From contig JAHLJT010009419.1 of NCBI GenBank assembly GCA_031308135.1, positions 33,630,540 through 33,694,539 of the forward strand: 64,000 bases of DNA, given 5' to 3'. Shown here piece after piece: positions 34,801-40,935 of this stretch. A model generated the notes under the pieces. That model was not told the origin of the DNA and made no database searches. It was given only the letters and a program-made list of their open reading frames with translations. Made by a program: the position numbers and the translations under genes. The stretch is from Acheta domesticus. Lineage: Eukaryota > Arthropoda > Insecta > Orthoptera > Gryllidae. The first letter of the stretch is position 1; every line of letters starts with the position of its first letter.

Positions 34801-35507
34801 CTTTTGGTCTGGTGTTTGAAAATCAGTATTCATTGTTTTATGAATTTAAAGCACAAGTAAGAAAATATTCAAAATGAAACTACAGTGGCTAATTTAGTAC
34901 TACGATAATAACCCCTTATTATGTGTTTTTCATTTCAAAATATTGCAGTTTCATGAGATCAAGCCACCGATATTAATTTTCTCCAATCTAAATAATTCTA
35001 CCAGCCAAATTCTCGTACTAGCGATGACTTTTCAGGGCAACGATTTCAGGTAATAATCTTAAAAAGGCCCTGAGACCATGTAATAATATAGTGTACCTGA
35101 AGTAGATTGTTGTAAAAATAAAATTAAAAAAACGATAAAATTGGGGAGTGGTAAGGGTTATTTCAATATGTATATACAATACATAGAATTATGCAGGAGA
35201 TATACTTCTAGATCTAAGTAAAGATTGCAAGCATTAAATTGATGTTGATGCGCGTGTTGCAGTCTCGGAGCCCGCGGTGGCCGGGCTGACGTCAGCTCGC
35301 TGTTTGCGAGCCTCTCCACTCGTGGCGGTCAGATCAAGCTTCCTGACGGCCACGACAATCCCCAATCTAATAATATATGTTGATGCGCGTGTTGCAGTCT
35401 CGGAGCCCGAGGTGGACGGGCGCATGGCGAAGGCGGTGGGCGCTGTGCGCGGCGTGGGGCGGGAATCCATCGGCGTGCTGGGCGGCATCGCCGGCATCCT
35501 CGGCTGA
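7676..35507 (+). CDS. Secreted pancreatic-type neutral lipase, copy 1 (10 exons, 449 aa)
   Basis: An alpha/beta-hydrolase lipase expected to hydrolyse acylglycerols or phospholipids outside the cell. Coding exons: 7676-7868, 20163-20286, 21762-21921, 26042-26148, 27893-28020, 28523-28666, 28912-29022, 29257-29377, 32517-32668, 35398-35507; all joins are GT-AG and in phase. Residues 1-20 are a signal peptide (MSVAQALLLLAALRPAAIAL), followed by an Ala/Pro-rich segment to ~64. CYDRLGCF (68-75) is the family's N-terminal motif; FITHGF (135-140) forms the oxyanion region; GHSLG holds nucleophile Ser217; LDPAQPAF holds Asp240; CPHGRSTELYIEAI holds His332. Cys301 and Cys330 bracket a 28-residue lid, nearer triglyceride lipases than short-lid phospholipases A1. 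There is no PLAT domain after the PFC motif (411-413); instead a 36-residue Gly/Ala-rich tail follows. Exact substrate is not determinable. The gene is intact. Confidence 0.9.
8697..8838. repeat. Near-perfect 142-bp inverted repeat (hairpin)
   Basis: Two 64-base arms (8697-8760 and 8775-8838) are reverse complements with about three mismatches, around a ~14-base loop. The surrounding sequence matches 50640-50720 in copy 2, where the hairpin is absent, so it is a copy-1 insertion or a local event after the duplication. It could be a foldback MITE; a small-RNA precursor is possible but not shown. Confidence 0.85.
9800..10172 (+). repeat. Repeat A, right-end fragment
   Basis: Shows the diagnostic right half of the family: atggacagacggacgttttg, ttcggtatcaaggacctac, ccacgtgttaggggatttt, the cgcgcagca block and the terminal palindrome ending tatacggaaagt at ~10168. 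The body to the left is degenerate. Confidence 0.65.
10740..11640 (+). pseudogene. Remnant of a multicopy transposon-associated protein with a Cys-rich N-terminus
   Basis: Broken reading frames in order: 10750-10911 reads PRTCVNHTYNLLSICGEQTS, then KCYQHYFGC and SWAPNVC, a Cys/His pattern suggesting a metal-binding domain; 11235-11330 gives a GSQIRSLMTDEHFKELLN segment; 11379-11450 gives DLLLSYKAMGCNMFWKIHFL; 11470-11520 gives LGTVSNERGERFHR. In this order they match, from memory, a large uncharacterised protein repeated in many insect genomes. Stops and frameshifts separate the pieces and the middle is deleted, so this is dead. Its function is unknown to me; association with a DNA transposon is inference. 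Confidence 0.5.
12230..12715 (-). repeat. SINE-A copy (minus strand)
   Basis: Read on the minus strand from 12715: degenerate tRNA-like head (A box near tgcatcaactgatgtcactg), then the body that runs through ttgatcgga and gcgaatgt blocks to the ggagataccTGg-like tail. The family is defined by comparison with 22000-22435, 37675-38040, 40060-40300, 40526-40935 and 52640-53070. Confidence 0.7.
12784..12932. other. GC-rich island, well conserved between copies
   Basis: Matches 53137-53286 with few changes although its flanks differ more. The minus strand contains a short Ala/Ser-rich frame (CAAAGSSS-AKLYKTTDLRSF) and the plus strand one of 49 codons; both stay open in the two copies. Neither matches a family I know. 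It may be part of a repeat body, a non-coding RNA or a regulatory site. Confidence 0.35.
13340..13880. repeat. Intron-1 block paralogous to 52110-52600
   Basis: Aligns by eye through tctttataaatgaggtctct, a tttgactg-aaaaa block, gataataccaatgccaccta and ctctccagcaacaactgg. No coding content was seen. Confidence 0.55.
14740..15620 (-). repeat. Repeat A, two truncated minus-strand copies in a row
   Basis: 14740-14940 is the left-end portion of one copy (ggcgataaatggcagctgg read on the plus strand) and 14945-15620 a second copy ending with the left terminus, aatacgggaaagtctgtgct then gtagcactactagt. The body shows the family's cgctcaaacgccattttct and ggctccagatttttc blocks. Confidence 0.65.
16690..16870 (+). 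repeat. Repeat A fragment
   Basis: Plus-strand piece recognised by attttccagaaaatgttg, then gggacttcatgtaaagtacc. Both ends are lost. Confidence 0.4.
17290..17800 (+). pseudogene. Disrupted counterpart of the open frame at 54541-54990
   Basis: The sequence from aattaatgagattcacatg to tgaagcactgattagcactg matches 54545-54975, but single-base changes and small gaps break the frame. Shared elements include gcaagcgcacaaaaggagtg and gtgacaac-gacgaga/gacccttctg. Whether there was ever a protein is unclear. Confidence 0.3.
18679..19350 (+). pseudogene. Broken DDE transposase of the mariner-like element
   Basis: Starts MGLDKRSRALLVKLFYQN, a helix-turn-helix N-terminus of the type found in insect mariner-like transposases, with FESTGELG following. 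The frame shifts near 18890; a second piece reads SRQLNIPWATVRKVLR (second helix-turn-helix). The catalytic region near 19128 gives EVDEDWSWTLWTDEA and later DCREWGSSPPG and VTPYGVTVTATF-like pieces in changing frames. The DE of WTDEA and the following segment are typical of the DDE core, but stops and shifts make it inactive. Confidence 0.75.
19440..19683. mobile_element. 244-bp MITE nested in the mariner right inverted repeat
   Basis: Ends form inverted repeats of about 32 bases: ctgtggtcactgggtaaaag on the left and its counterpart, reverse complement ctgtgctcacggtgtaaaag, on the right, both continuing ttcttaagtcaa. Flanking aatt at 19436-19439 and 19684-19687 fits a short target-site duplication. 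There is no coding capacity. Superfamily not assigned. Confidence 0.8.
20163..20286 (+). CDS. Lipase copy 1, exon 2
   Basis: Residues 65-106 (ends split). Encodes KACYDRLGCF followed by STEDPWW and VGTAFYLFTR, the conserved N-terminal strand region of pancreatic-type lipases. Acceptor ccgcgcag, donor gtaaga. It differs from copy 2 at only two bases, one changing Lys66 to Gln. Confidence 0.9.
20287..21761. other. Intron 2 of lipase copy 1
   Basis: Holds the 22-bp minisatellite at 20890-21295. The rest aligns with intron 2 of copy 2 (56373-57457) through tccacacttcattta, acgtccggaatatc and the gtttccattagcaacgtttc block, with no other feature seen. Confidence 0.6.
20890..21295 (+). repeat. 22-bp minisatellite, 17 regular units
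   Basis: Unit cgtcctcaaactctcgctct plus two bases, starting at 20900 and repeating every 22 bp to 21252, followed by decayed units to ~21295. The first eight units have gcgtcc and the next nine have acgtcc. Copy 2 has about one related unit at 56930-56975, so the array grew after the duplication. The period is not a multiple of three, so all three frames repeat as one 22-residue motif; the long frame here is an artefact. Confidence 0.95.
21762..21921 (+). CDS. Lipase copy 1, exon 3 (oxyanion region)
   Basis: Residues 107-159. Includes ARPTYFITHGF, whose F-I-T-H-G-F strand and turn provide the oxyanion hole backbone, then SNSNNSWMLDMKDALLQK. Acceptor gctgtag, donor gtgaga, phase 0 at the 3' end. 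It is the most diverged exon relative to copy 2: about 21 of 160 bases and 11 of 53 residues differ. Confidence 0.9.
21985..22435 (+). repeat. SINE-A copy, nearly complete
   Basis: Head with A-box-like tagcttagaacgagc and B box ggttcgagttccg at ~22040; body with gctctgatcggtagttttcg and tttctacgatcaat; 3' half with tcacaagccgagagatcaac, ctccgctggggacagatacc and the terminal gccgccatctcacgagataaa. This copy defines the family's full length of roughly 450 bases. No clear target-site duplication was found. Confidence 0.75.
22408..24605 (+). repeat. Repeat A, partial plus full copy (reference copy)
   Basis: 22408-22990 is a truncated copy; 22998-24601 is a full one. The left end reads ctagtggtgctacagaatgg, then actttcccgtatta. 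The body has four related ~300-bp modules, each with a ggagccgtttttgagaaaat-like block (near 23250, 23545, 23850 and 24165). The right end has gacggacagacgg, ttcggtatcaaagatctag, ccacgtgttaggggatttt and a 54-bp imperfect palindrome at 24548-24601. No coding capacity. A copy sits in the same intron of lipase copy 2, so the insertion may predate the duplication. Confidence 0.75.
26042..26148 (+). CDS. Lipase copy 1, exon 4
   Basis: Residues 160-195. Encodes VDANVILTDWGPG and ANTRVVAAEAAR, the strand and helix before the nucleophile elbow. Acceptor ttgcag, donor gtgagg. All 107 bases are identical to exon 4 of copy 2, and near-identity continues ~110 bp into the intron. Confidence 0.9.
26344..27060 (+). 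mobile_element. Tc1-like transposon remnant
   Basis: The left end (cagtccagtcagattaatgt and gaccaccgcctatg) is probably part of the terminal inverted repeat and is also present at 62311-62360 in copy 2, so the insertion predates the duplication. No right-hand inverted repeat was found, so the 3' boundary is only approximate. Confidence 0.6.
26557..26931 (+). pseudogene. Tc1-like transposase fragment
   Basis: A 124-codon frame contains VQRTLLRMGLRSRRLVHALV, the linker between the DNA-binding and catalytic domains of Tc1-like transposases, followed by WRQVAFSDELRFRIHR, the strand with the first aspartates of the DDE core (normally W-SDESRF). Upstream, RGERWLRR-like pieces in another frame belong to it. 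The frame stops soon after and later catalytic motifs are only faintly recognisable (NVFVAFHG near 26948), so it is inactive. Confidence 0.7.
27893..28020 (+). CDS. Lipase copy 1, exon 5 (nucleophile serine)
   Basis: Residues 196-238 (ends split). Encodes NIHLIGHSLGAQISGYIG; the G-H-S-L-G elbow carries catalytic Ser217. Acceptor cttaacag, donor gtaaga. Confidence 0.92.
28021..28522. other. Intron 5 of lipase copy 1
   Basis: Unremarkable AT-rich intron of 502 bases. No repeat or coding signal seen. Confidence 0.7.
28523..28666 (+). CDS. Lipase copy 1, exon 6 (catalytic Asp)
   Basis: Residues 238-286 (ends split). Begins ALDPAQPAFEGF with catalytic Asp240, then DATFVEVVHTDG, a signature of animal pancreatic-type lipases, and GLGVITPHG. 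Acceptor ttggcag, donor gttagt. Confidence 0.92.
28667..28911. other. Intron 6 of lipase copy 1
   Basis: 245 bases, AT-rich, no feature seen. Confidence 0.7.
28912..29022 (+). CDS. Lipase copy 1, exon 7 (start of lid)
   Basis: Residues 286-323 (ends split). DVDYYVNGGASQPGC matches the family's DFYPNGG-QPGC motif; Cys301 opens the disulphide-bracketed lid, which continues LIPKTIPPLTSLTDFLNLQ. Acceptor ttgcag, donor gtaaga. Confidence 0.9.
29023..29256. other. Intron 7 of lipase copy 1
   Basis: 234 bases with a pyrimidine-rich 3' part before ttcctag. No other feature. Confidence 0.7.
29257..29377 (+). CDS. Lipase copy 1, exon 8 (catalytic His)
   Basis: Residues 323-363 (ends split). Cys330 closes the lid; CPHGRSTELYIEAI carries catalytic His332. 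A second potential donor (ggtaag) lies four bases downstream, but only the gtaggt site at 29378 keeps the frame into exon 9. Confidence 0.9.
30660..30975 (+). pseudogene. C-terminal fragment of a DDE transposase
   Basis: Reads LNIKLPHYPDLNSLELVWSS then IKNRVTKESVG; the PDLN-E-W motif carries the last acidic residue of the DDE/DDD core of Tc1/mariner-type transposases. After one stop the frame continues NQWKKCCEHVKEIEEEY and ends in an acidic GGSSEDDIDV tail. The N-terminal and middle parts are absent. It is distinct from the two transposase remnants in introns 1 and 4. Confidence 0.65.
30982..31318 (+). repeat. tRNA-derived SINE (family C)
   Basis: Starts gcgatggtgtaacggctagc (A box) and has a good B box, ggattcaaaccc, at ~31030; together they give a recognisable tRNA-like head. 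A non-tRNA body with ccttccttcggaggagaagt follows, ending in ttaattcaattcaata. Continuity with the body and the absence of a full cloverleaf argue against a working tRNA gene. Confidence 0.65.
31862..32185 (+). repeat. Diverged tandem duplication, ~193-bp spacing
   Basis: gttcatgctagaagcgtaac ... gtgatatagaaagttcacca at 31862-32000 recurs as gttcatgctggaagcgaaac ... gcgatatagaaagttcatca at 32055-32185. No coding content. Confidence 0.65.
32517..32668 (+). CDS. Lipase copy 1, exon 9
   Basis: Residues 363-414 (ends split). Encodes SNVMLLRYLTPTKEDC, SPLQLYNERLPARGSF and TTGTQPFC; the final TGTQPFC is where most insect pancreatic-type lipases end. Cys381 and Cys386 are likely disulphide-bonded. 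Acceptor tctcgcag, donor gtgagt. Confidence 0.88.
32700..32830. repeat. Inverted repeat just after the exon 9 donor
   Basis: Arms ctgttgacggtttcatccaa and its complement (ending ggatgaaaccgtcaacag) pair over ~30 bases at 32711-32740 and 32778-32808, with weaker pairing continuing outward (cccttggcag with ctgccgccagggg). It is probably a small MITE; its position ~40 bases from a splice donor is noteworthy. Confidence 0.75.
32895..33560 (-). repeat. Repeat A, truncated minus-strand copy
   Basis: Recognised by ctctcacgacgttaatatta, the tcataaatggctccaaattt block and cgcttaaacgccattttctt. It ends in the left-end region aggcagcgatata; both termini are missing. Confidence 0.6.
35241..35420 (+). 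repeat. 135-bp tandem duplication of the last 3' splice site
   Basis: The 42-44 bases tgttgatgcgcgtgttgcag and the following tctcggagcccg-ggtgg-cggg occur at 35243-35285 and again at 35378-35420. Both carry the same acceptor (35262 and 35397). The offset is exactly 135, a multiple of three. Confidence 0.9.
35263..35397 (+). CDS. Possible in-frame extension of exon 10 (alternative acceptor)
   Basis: Splicing exon 9 to 35263 instead of 35398 keeps the frame and reads 45 extra codons without a stop, starting ISEPAVAGLTSARCLRASPL and rejoining the normal exon at VSEPEVDGRMA. The extension resembles nothing known. The downstream acceptor gives a protein closer to family length, so I take that as the main form. 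Confidence 0.4.
35398..35507 (+). CDS. Lipase copy 1, exon 10 (C-terminal tail)
   Basis: Residues 414-449, then TGA at 35505-35507. Encodes ISEPEVDGRMAKAVGAVRG and RESIGVLGGIAGILG. This Gly/Ala-rich, partly hydrophobic tail lies beyond the usual end of the lipase fold; the last ~13 residues are hydrophobic but too short and glycine-rich for a confident membrane anchor. No convincing polyadenylation signal is close by; aataaa at 36369 is in repeat-like sequence. Confidence 0.8.
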
Positions 35508-35683
35508 GCCGCGCCGCTCTCACCATTGCCTTCTCTTAACCAGCTCCCTCCCGCCACAGTAGTGCAAGGCATTCCATCAGACCACTCAGCAAGTGTTTCA
35601 ACACCAAGTCGCCGGTCGTACGGGCCCGACGGCAAACTCCGTTCTTGCTCACATTATCAACTCTCCGCGAACTTCAGCGAGGG

Positions 35684-35729
35684 CCATCGGTGCGCTGGCC
35701 GGCATCGCTGGCAACGTACCGGCTGAGTC
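35684..35729 (+). repeat. Degenerate extra copy of the exon 10 end
   Basis: gccatcggtgcgctggccgg and catcgctggcaac-...-ggctgag resemble the last 46 bases of the coding region (tccatcggcgtgctgggcgg, catcgccggcatcctcggctgag). It reads RAIGALAGIAGN in frame with an upstream open stretch. It would lie in the 3' UTR. Confidence 0.5.
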
Positions 35730-37660
35730 ATGTACCTCCCGTTCAACACACAGATCCTTCCTCACACTGCTGCGCAAGGTATCCTAGCAGTCTACACACT
35801 TCAAGGCGCCAATCACAGGGCGGGTTTCTAGATTCACGGAATATCTTTACGAGGCGTCAAGTCATGAAACACACATAAGCTCAGCCTTTGTTCAATACAG
35901 CAGAGATGAATCGCCCTAGTCATACGGAGATTGCCAAGATTTGTCCATGGAGCGCTTCCTCTCATTCAGTAAGGCGAAGATTGCCATTAAGTTAATTAAT
36001 CGATATGAAAACTACATTTTTAGTACATTACTCAATGTTTGTTTAAGATGCTAGCCATCCAATGTGAGCGGTAGCCACTGCAACTTATGATAGCATTACG
36101 AAGTTAGCTGTCAAATCTTGTTATCTTGGGATGTCACCAAACTGACAAGAGTTTCGAACGTTTATATCAAAAAGATATGGAGAAAAATGTCTACCAGGTT
36201 TTAGGCTTTCAAATTCCGAAGAGAACGAGTATAAATTCTACGATTGATGTTTCGATTTCGAAATTTCATGGAAATCCACGCAGATGCCGATTACGCATTG
36301 GCAAAACAGGGTCATCTGCCTAAGGCGGCAAATTTTTATGGTCAGCTAAATTTTTACATTAAAAAATCAATAAAATAAAATTAATATGACAAGACAGTTT
36401 TGGAAAGAGTTTTGATATGAGATTAATTAAACAAAAAAATCGAGATTTCAAAAACAAGGTTACCTCAACATTTTCAAAAATACAACATTAATTAAATGCA
36501 TTAAAAACTCGAATTAATGCTAATATATTTTTGTTGAACTAATGTTTTCTAATAAAGAATTATCATAAATTTGAACTGGATGTGGGGACGGCAATTTACA
36601 TCTTGCCTAGGGCGGCAAGAAGATTAAATCCACCAACGCCCCTATGAACTGCAATTTCAAGGCTGTTTCCTATTACTGCTTTCCTATTCGTAAGCTAATA
36701 AAAGAAAGGCAAATTCGCACTAGCCACAACTACTTTGTTCACTTCGCGAATCAACACTCTAGACTCCTCGAACGTAAAAGACGACAGGCAACAAAAATTG
36801 TAGATGAAAACCACAAGAGAAGTAGAGGCAAAAACACTGGTTACCAAGAGACATGTAGTTTGGAACCACCTCAACACTTCTTAAATGGATCGAATTTGGA
36901 TATTCAAGAGTTTACACGCAAAGAGCCTCAATTTCCACATAATTTTTTACTGTTTTAAGGTTGGTACGCATTTAAATTCATTTCAATGAATGCATTGTGG
37001 CTAGCCATTAGACTTTAAGCTCGATCCATCGCGTTAAAGTACTTGCTTCCACTATTACGATGATTCATGTGAATATGTTCTGCTGCACTACTTATTATTT
37101 TTTTCTAGAAAACACATTAGAGCAAACTGATTTTTCTTCTCCGTTTTTAAATGTTAAAAAATAATTAACATATTAATGCTCCATGCATTTTGTTTGTACC
37201 TAATCCTCTCCGTTCTAGCACCTGACTGGCAGACAAGAATTTGTATCGAGAAAGTTAATACAATGTTTGTAATGAAATGCCAATAAATAATTTTTCATTA
37301 AAATTGTAAAAATAAATATTGAGTAATCTACAAAATGATATATTTATTCTGGGATAAAATACTAATAATTGCCCTTGACGTCGATTCCTTTCATCCTCGT
37401 TGTTACCAGATTGTTTCAATTTAGAATATTTACATTCAGATTAAACATTTAAAAATTTGGAAGGAGATATAAGTGTAATTAACATGTAATATACTAGATA
37501 CTAATGTGTAAACATGTTTCCGTAATAAAATATTTAAAAAAGTATTATTCACTTTTCCAACATTATGAAAACAGGACTGACATTGAAATTGTAGGTATTT
37601 TTTCAGATTTTGTATTACATGCATCGAAAAGTAATGCAGTTTTTCAAAAATACGGCTGTC
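35730..37660. other. 3' flank of lipase copy 1, no gene recognised
   Basis: 36270-36640 looks like a decayed MITE: gcctaaggcggcaaattttt near 36340 and gcctagggcggcaagaagat near 36607 bracket an AT-rich core, and ccaacgcccctatg follows. The 104-codon frame at 36644-36958 has no recognised motif. Nothing else was seen. Confidence 0.4.
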
Positions 37661-37674
37661 TGAATGGAATCAAC

Positions 37675-38040
37675 TGATGTCACAGCAGTGTCTGTTATCG
37701 AGAGGTCCTAGGGTTCGAAGTCGGACGGTGGCAGACTTTTCGACACTAGCTACATAACTACGTGGAATTCAGTTGATGTCTGGAGAAGAATTTTAGCGAC
37801 AGCTGCTTGGTAAGCAGTTTTCGGTGTTTTTTCTATCAACTCCAGTGGAATGGAGTAGTACCCTAACAAACAGGCCAACAAATGGACCGCGTGCGATTTT
37901 TCCATCCTTCCCCTTAGCCATTCTTACTCCTCACAATAGCACTTGCATGGAGTACATGACCATACACATCGTTACAATACTGTACTTACAGTTAAATAAA
38001 ATAAAAGTGTAAAAAATAATTGTTTCTAACTTTATTGTAG
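37675..38040 (+). repeat. SINE-A copy
   Basis: Head ending cctagggttcgaagtcggac (B box), then ttcgacactagct, gttttcggtgttttttctat and aactcctcac-type tail with an A-rich end. Its body and tail are repeated at 38215-38475. Confidence 0.65.
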
Positions 38041-38214
38041 TAAATAAACCTAAAACCATTTTTCATCTGACCAAAACCATGCGTTTGCGATTCTGAATTA
38101 TGCGCTTTCCGTTTGCTCGTTCAAAAAGAATTTTTGTGTACTGATTGGTTGGTGTTTTCGGGAGCGTCAACTGGTAATATCATTAGTCCCGCAAGTGTGG
38201 TACACGTTTGTAAT

Positions 38215-38475
38215 GGGTAGGTGGCAGTGAACGTCGCCCGCTGGATGGGGAGTTTTCAGTGTTTTTTCCTATCAACTCCAGGCGAATGGAGCAGTACTCT
38301 AGCAAACGGGCCAACAAATGAACCGCGTGCAATTTTTCCATGCTTCCCCTTGGCCAATTCTTACTCCTCACTTACACTAGCACTTGCATGCAGTACATTA
38401 CCGTACACGTCGTAACAATACTGTACTTACAATTATAAAAATAAAAATGTAAAAAAATATTTTTTTAAAACTTTA
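38215..38475 (+). repeat. SINE-A copy lacking the head
   Basis: Repeats the body of the previous copy (ttttcctatcaactccaggc, gaaccgcgtgcaatttttcc, actgtacttacaatta and the ctttattgtagtaagta end) at a spacing of ~430 bases, suggesting a tandem duplication rather than a separate insertion. Confidence 0.6.
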
Positions 38476-38489
38476 TTGTAGTAAGTACT

Positions 38490-38875
38490 ACACGGCGGGG
38501 CTCGCACCGCCCCAGACGGGAGCAGCTCAAAAGCTCCCTACTGGTTTCCCCACATGTGTGGCAATGTATTCCATGTAAGTGTGTCTGCAAGTAAGGTGTG
38601 AGAATAGGACAAGGCAGAGGTAGCAAAGATCGCGTGACATCCGTGGTTCATCTGGTTTTCTCTTGGTATTGATCGGAGAAATCCCGGAAATCTAACGATC
38701 AGAGCCGCCAGCCGCTACAATTCTCCTCCAGACAGTGGCTGAACTAATCCTAGTTATTCAAGGTAGTGACGAAAATCCTGCCACCGTCGGGACTCGAACC
38801 CTAGGACCTTGTTGCTTGTTAGAGGCTCTGCAGTGTCATCAACTGATGCACTGAGGCAACTGAGACCGTCATTTA
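38490..38875 (-). repeat. SINE-A copy (minus strand)
   Basis: On the minus strand the head includes tgcatcagttgatgacactg and a good B box (gggttcgagtcccgacggtgg), then the gattttcgtcactacc and gaggagaattgtagcggctgg blocks. The tail runs to a GC-rich stretch at 38490-38540. Confidence 0.65.
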
Positions 38876-39215
38876 TTTTATAAGGATACTTCTTTTTGTT
38901 CCTTTCCGTCATGGAATTTCATAATATTTCTGCGGAAGCCATCAATTTTATTCAACACGTTCATCAAGCGAGTGTAGGAAAACTGCAGCAATATTGAGTG
39001 ACAATTGAATAGCGAAAACGCAAAGATTTGATTAAATCAAAGATGTTTTATACAATTGTGACCGTTTACATCCATCTAAAGACCAACTATTTCCCAAAAC
39101 ATCTCTAGCTACATTCGCAGCCTTAACTGGTACAATAAATAAATTGAAAAGTGCGGATCCAGATACGACATTTAAGTAATATGTGAAATTACGAGAGCAT
39201 TCTAGTCGGAAGTCG

Positions 39216-39627
39216 ACATGCATTAGTGTTTCTTAAACTTCAATTGTTTCATAATCGATAGTTTTCTATACTATCGCAATTGAATATCGATAGCATCGAT
39301 ATTTTCTCATTTTTAATAAATATATTTACATAACTATTTTTATTATATATATATATATATACATATTTATTTGTTTAATATATAAATTAACATATTTTAG
39401 GTACATAATTCAGAATCATAACTATTTCTTCATTTATTGTTTTATATGCTTATGTCTGTTTTGCACACTGTCAGTATTTTTGTAATTAAAAAGTTATTGT
39501 CCGTATAAAACTGTAAAGACTTAAAACTATTGAAAAGCTATCGGACACAATATTGATAAGCAACGATAGTTTCAACCATCGATAACTATCTATCGACTAT
39601 CGATGTTTAAGAAACCCTAACATGCAT
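39216..39627. mobile_element. hAT-like MITE, 396 bp, with 8-bp target-site duplications
   Basis: The element is 39224-39619. Ends tagtgtttcttaaac and gtttaagaaaccta-type (gtttaagaaaccct a) are inverted repeats with one mismatch; inner sequence is rich in atcgat motifs. The direct repeat acatgcat flanks it at 39216-39223 and 39620-39627. The paralogous empty site is acacgcat at 1399-1406. An 8-bp duplication fits the hAT superfamily. No coding capacity; internal (TA)n at ~39344-39360. Confidence 0.88.
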
Positions 39628-40059
39628 CGTTAATGTTGCCATAATGCAATCTATTTTTATTATCTTCAGTGTCTGATTTATTCCCGTTATTTATAATGCG
39701 ATACATGGTTGACTTTTAATTAGAGACTTATGAGTCATTTGAACTATCTCTTCAAGAGAAATTATGACACTGGTATGTACGAGAAATATGCATACATTAA
39801 TTTAATCAGCCCCAAACCTACTTTTGTAGACGCATGTTGCTAGAATTATTTTTTCAACGATACATAACCCGGTCATCTTTTACAAGAAAGCATAGTCCTC
39901 AAATAGAGCTCATTTGCTAATTACCGAAATTATGTTGAACAAAGTAGATGCAGATGACATACCCCCTTGCTAACGACAAGGCATGAGGAGTTTGGAAGAT
40001 CGGGATATCCGGTAGAAGCGTTCACTGCTCCAAACGCAGGTGCGGCGGACGCAGCTCCT

Positions 40060-40300
40060 CTGGTCAAAGTGACTGAGGGCTTCAACTAATGCCACTGCAG
40101 TGCCTCTGACCGGGAAATCCTGGGCTTCGAGTCCCCACGGTAGTAGGATTTTCGACTATAGCTAGAGAGCTAGGTCAATTCCAGCCGCTGTCCATCCAAC
40201 GGGGGAAGACCACCGCCATCTCCCGTGATAAAAGCATGCACTTACGGGACTAAAGACCTTAACAGTAGACGCAACCGTAAAAAACGAAATAATTAATCAA
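40060..40300 (+). repeat. SINE-A copy
   Basis: Paralog of the copy at 1795-2045, better preserved: gggcttcgagtccccacgg is a clear B box, followed by ttcgactatagctagagagc and a tail catctcccgtgataaaagc. Confidence 0.7.
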
Positions 40301-40525
40301 TCAGCTCCTTAGAGTTATAACTGAATACGTGCATCTTTTTGTCTGTTAAACGAAATATAATGTCTGTTTCTTATGGAAAAACGGTGCTCTGATTTTAAAT
40401 TTTGGAGGATTTAATTATAGCGAGCTAGATTTTTTACATTACCGAGATTTTCAGGAAAAATTCTAAGTGTGTCCTAATTCTATTAAGGAACATGTTATAT
40501 CCCAGAGTTTTATAATTGTGAATGA

Positions 40526-40935
40526 GTTCTGGGCTTCGAGTCCCCACGGTAGTAGGATTTTCGACAATAGCTAGAGAGCTAGGTCAATTCCAGCCGCTGT
40601 CTGGAGGAGAATTCTAGCCTCCTGTTGCTCTGATCGGTACTTTTCCTTGGTTTCTACGATCAACGCCAAGCGAATGACGGAGCAATAGCCTAACAAATGA
40701 GTCATGGCCGCACTACACTACCCCACAAGTCCAGAGACCAGATGGGCGCTTAAAGCTTGTCCTTGTAGGAGCTGTGCTCCGCTGGTGGGAGATACCTGTA
40801 TGAAGAAAACCGTATTCGACGCCGGATCTCACCATCCAGGAAGGGAAGACTACTACCATCTCCCGCGATAAAAGCATGAAACTTAAGAGAGCTAATCACC
40901 ATAGCAATTGATGCACCCGAAAATAATTAATCAAT
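40526..40935 (+). repeat. SINE-A copy lacking the head
   Basis: Begins at the B box (gggcttcgagtccccacggt) and runs through gtctggaggagaattctagc, tttctacgatcaacgccaag, the ctgtgctccgctggtgggag block and catctcccgcgataaa. It cuts the transposon-protein remnant that is longer in the paralogous region at 2230-2448. Confidence 0.7.

Larger units (their letters stand above)
32669..35397. other. Intron 9 of lipase copy 1
   Basis: Contains a hairpin (32700-32830) and a minus-strand repeat A (32895-33560). 33560-35230 is AT-rich; a gtaggcttccgcggctggac block at 33656-33675 resembles retroelement ends, and the remainder shows nothing recognisable. An alternative 3' splice site lies at 35262. Confidence 0.6.
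39120..40520. repeat. Paralogous block upstream of lipase copy 2 (partner 1300-2290)
   Basis: Same order of landmarks as 1300-2290: acgagagcattctagtcgg, catgcatcgttaatgttgcc, gacaaggcatgagg, SINE-A and tattaaggaacatgttatat. It differs by the MITE at 39224-39619 and ends where SINE sequence begins at ~40526. Confidence 0.75.

Noticed and set aside
35234..35635. 133-codon minus-strand frame over the last lipase exon
   Set aside because: Shadow of GC-rich exon 10 and its duplication; internal repeats (SETATRAST) come from the duplicated splice site.
36369..36374. aataaa as polyadenylation signal of lipase copy 1
   Set aside because: It lies ~860 bases after the stop within repeat-like AT-rich DNA, with several equal alternatives; not supportable.
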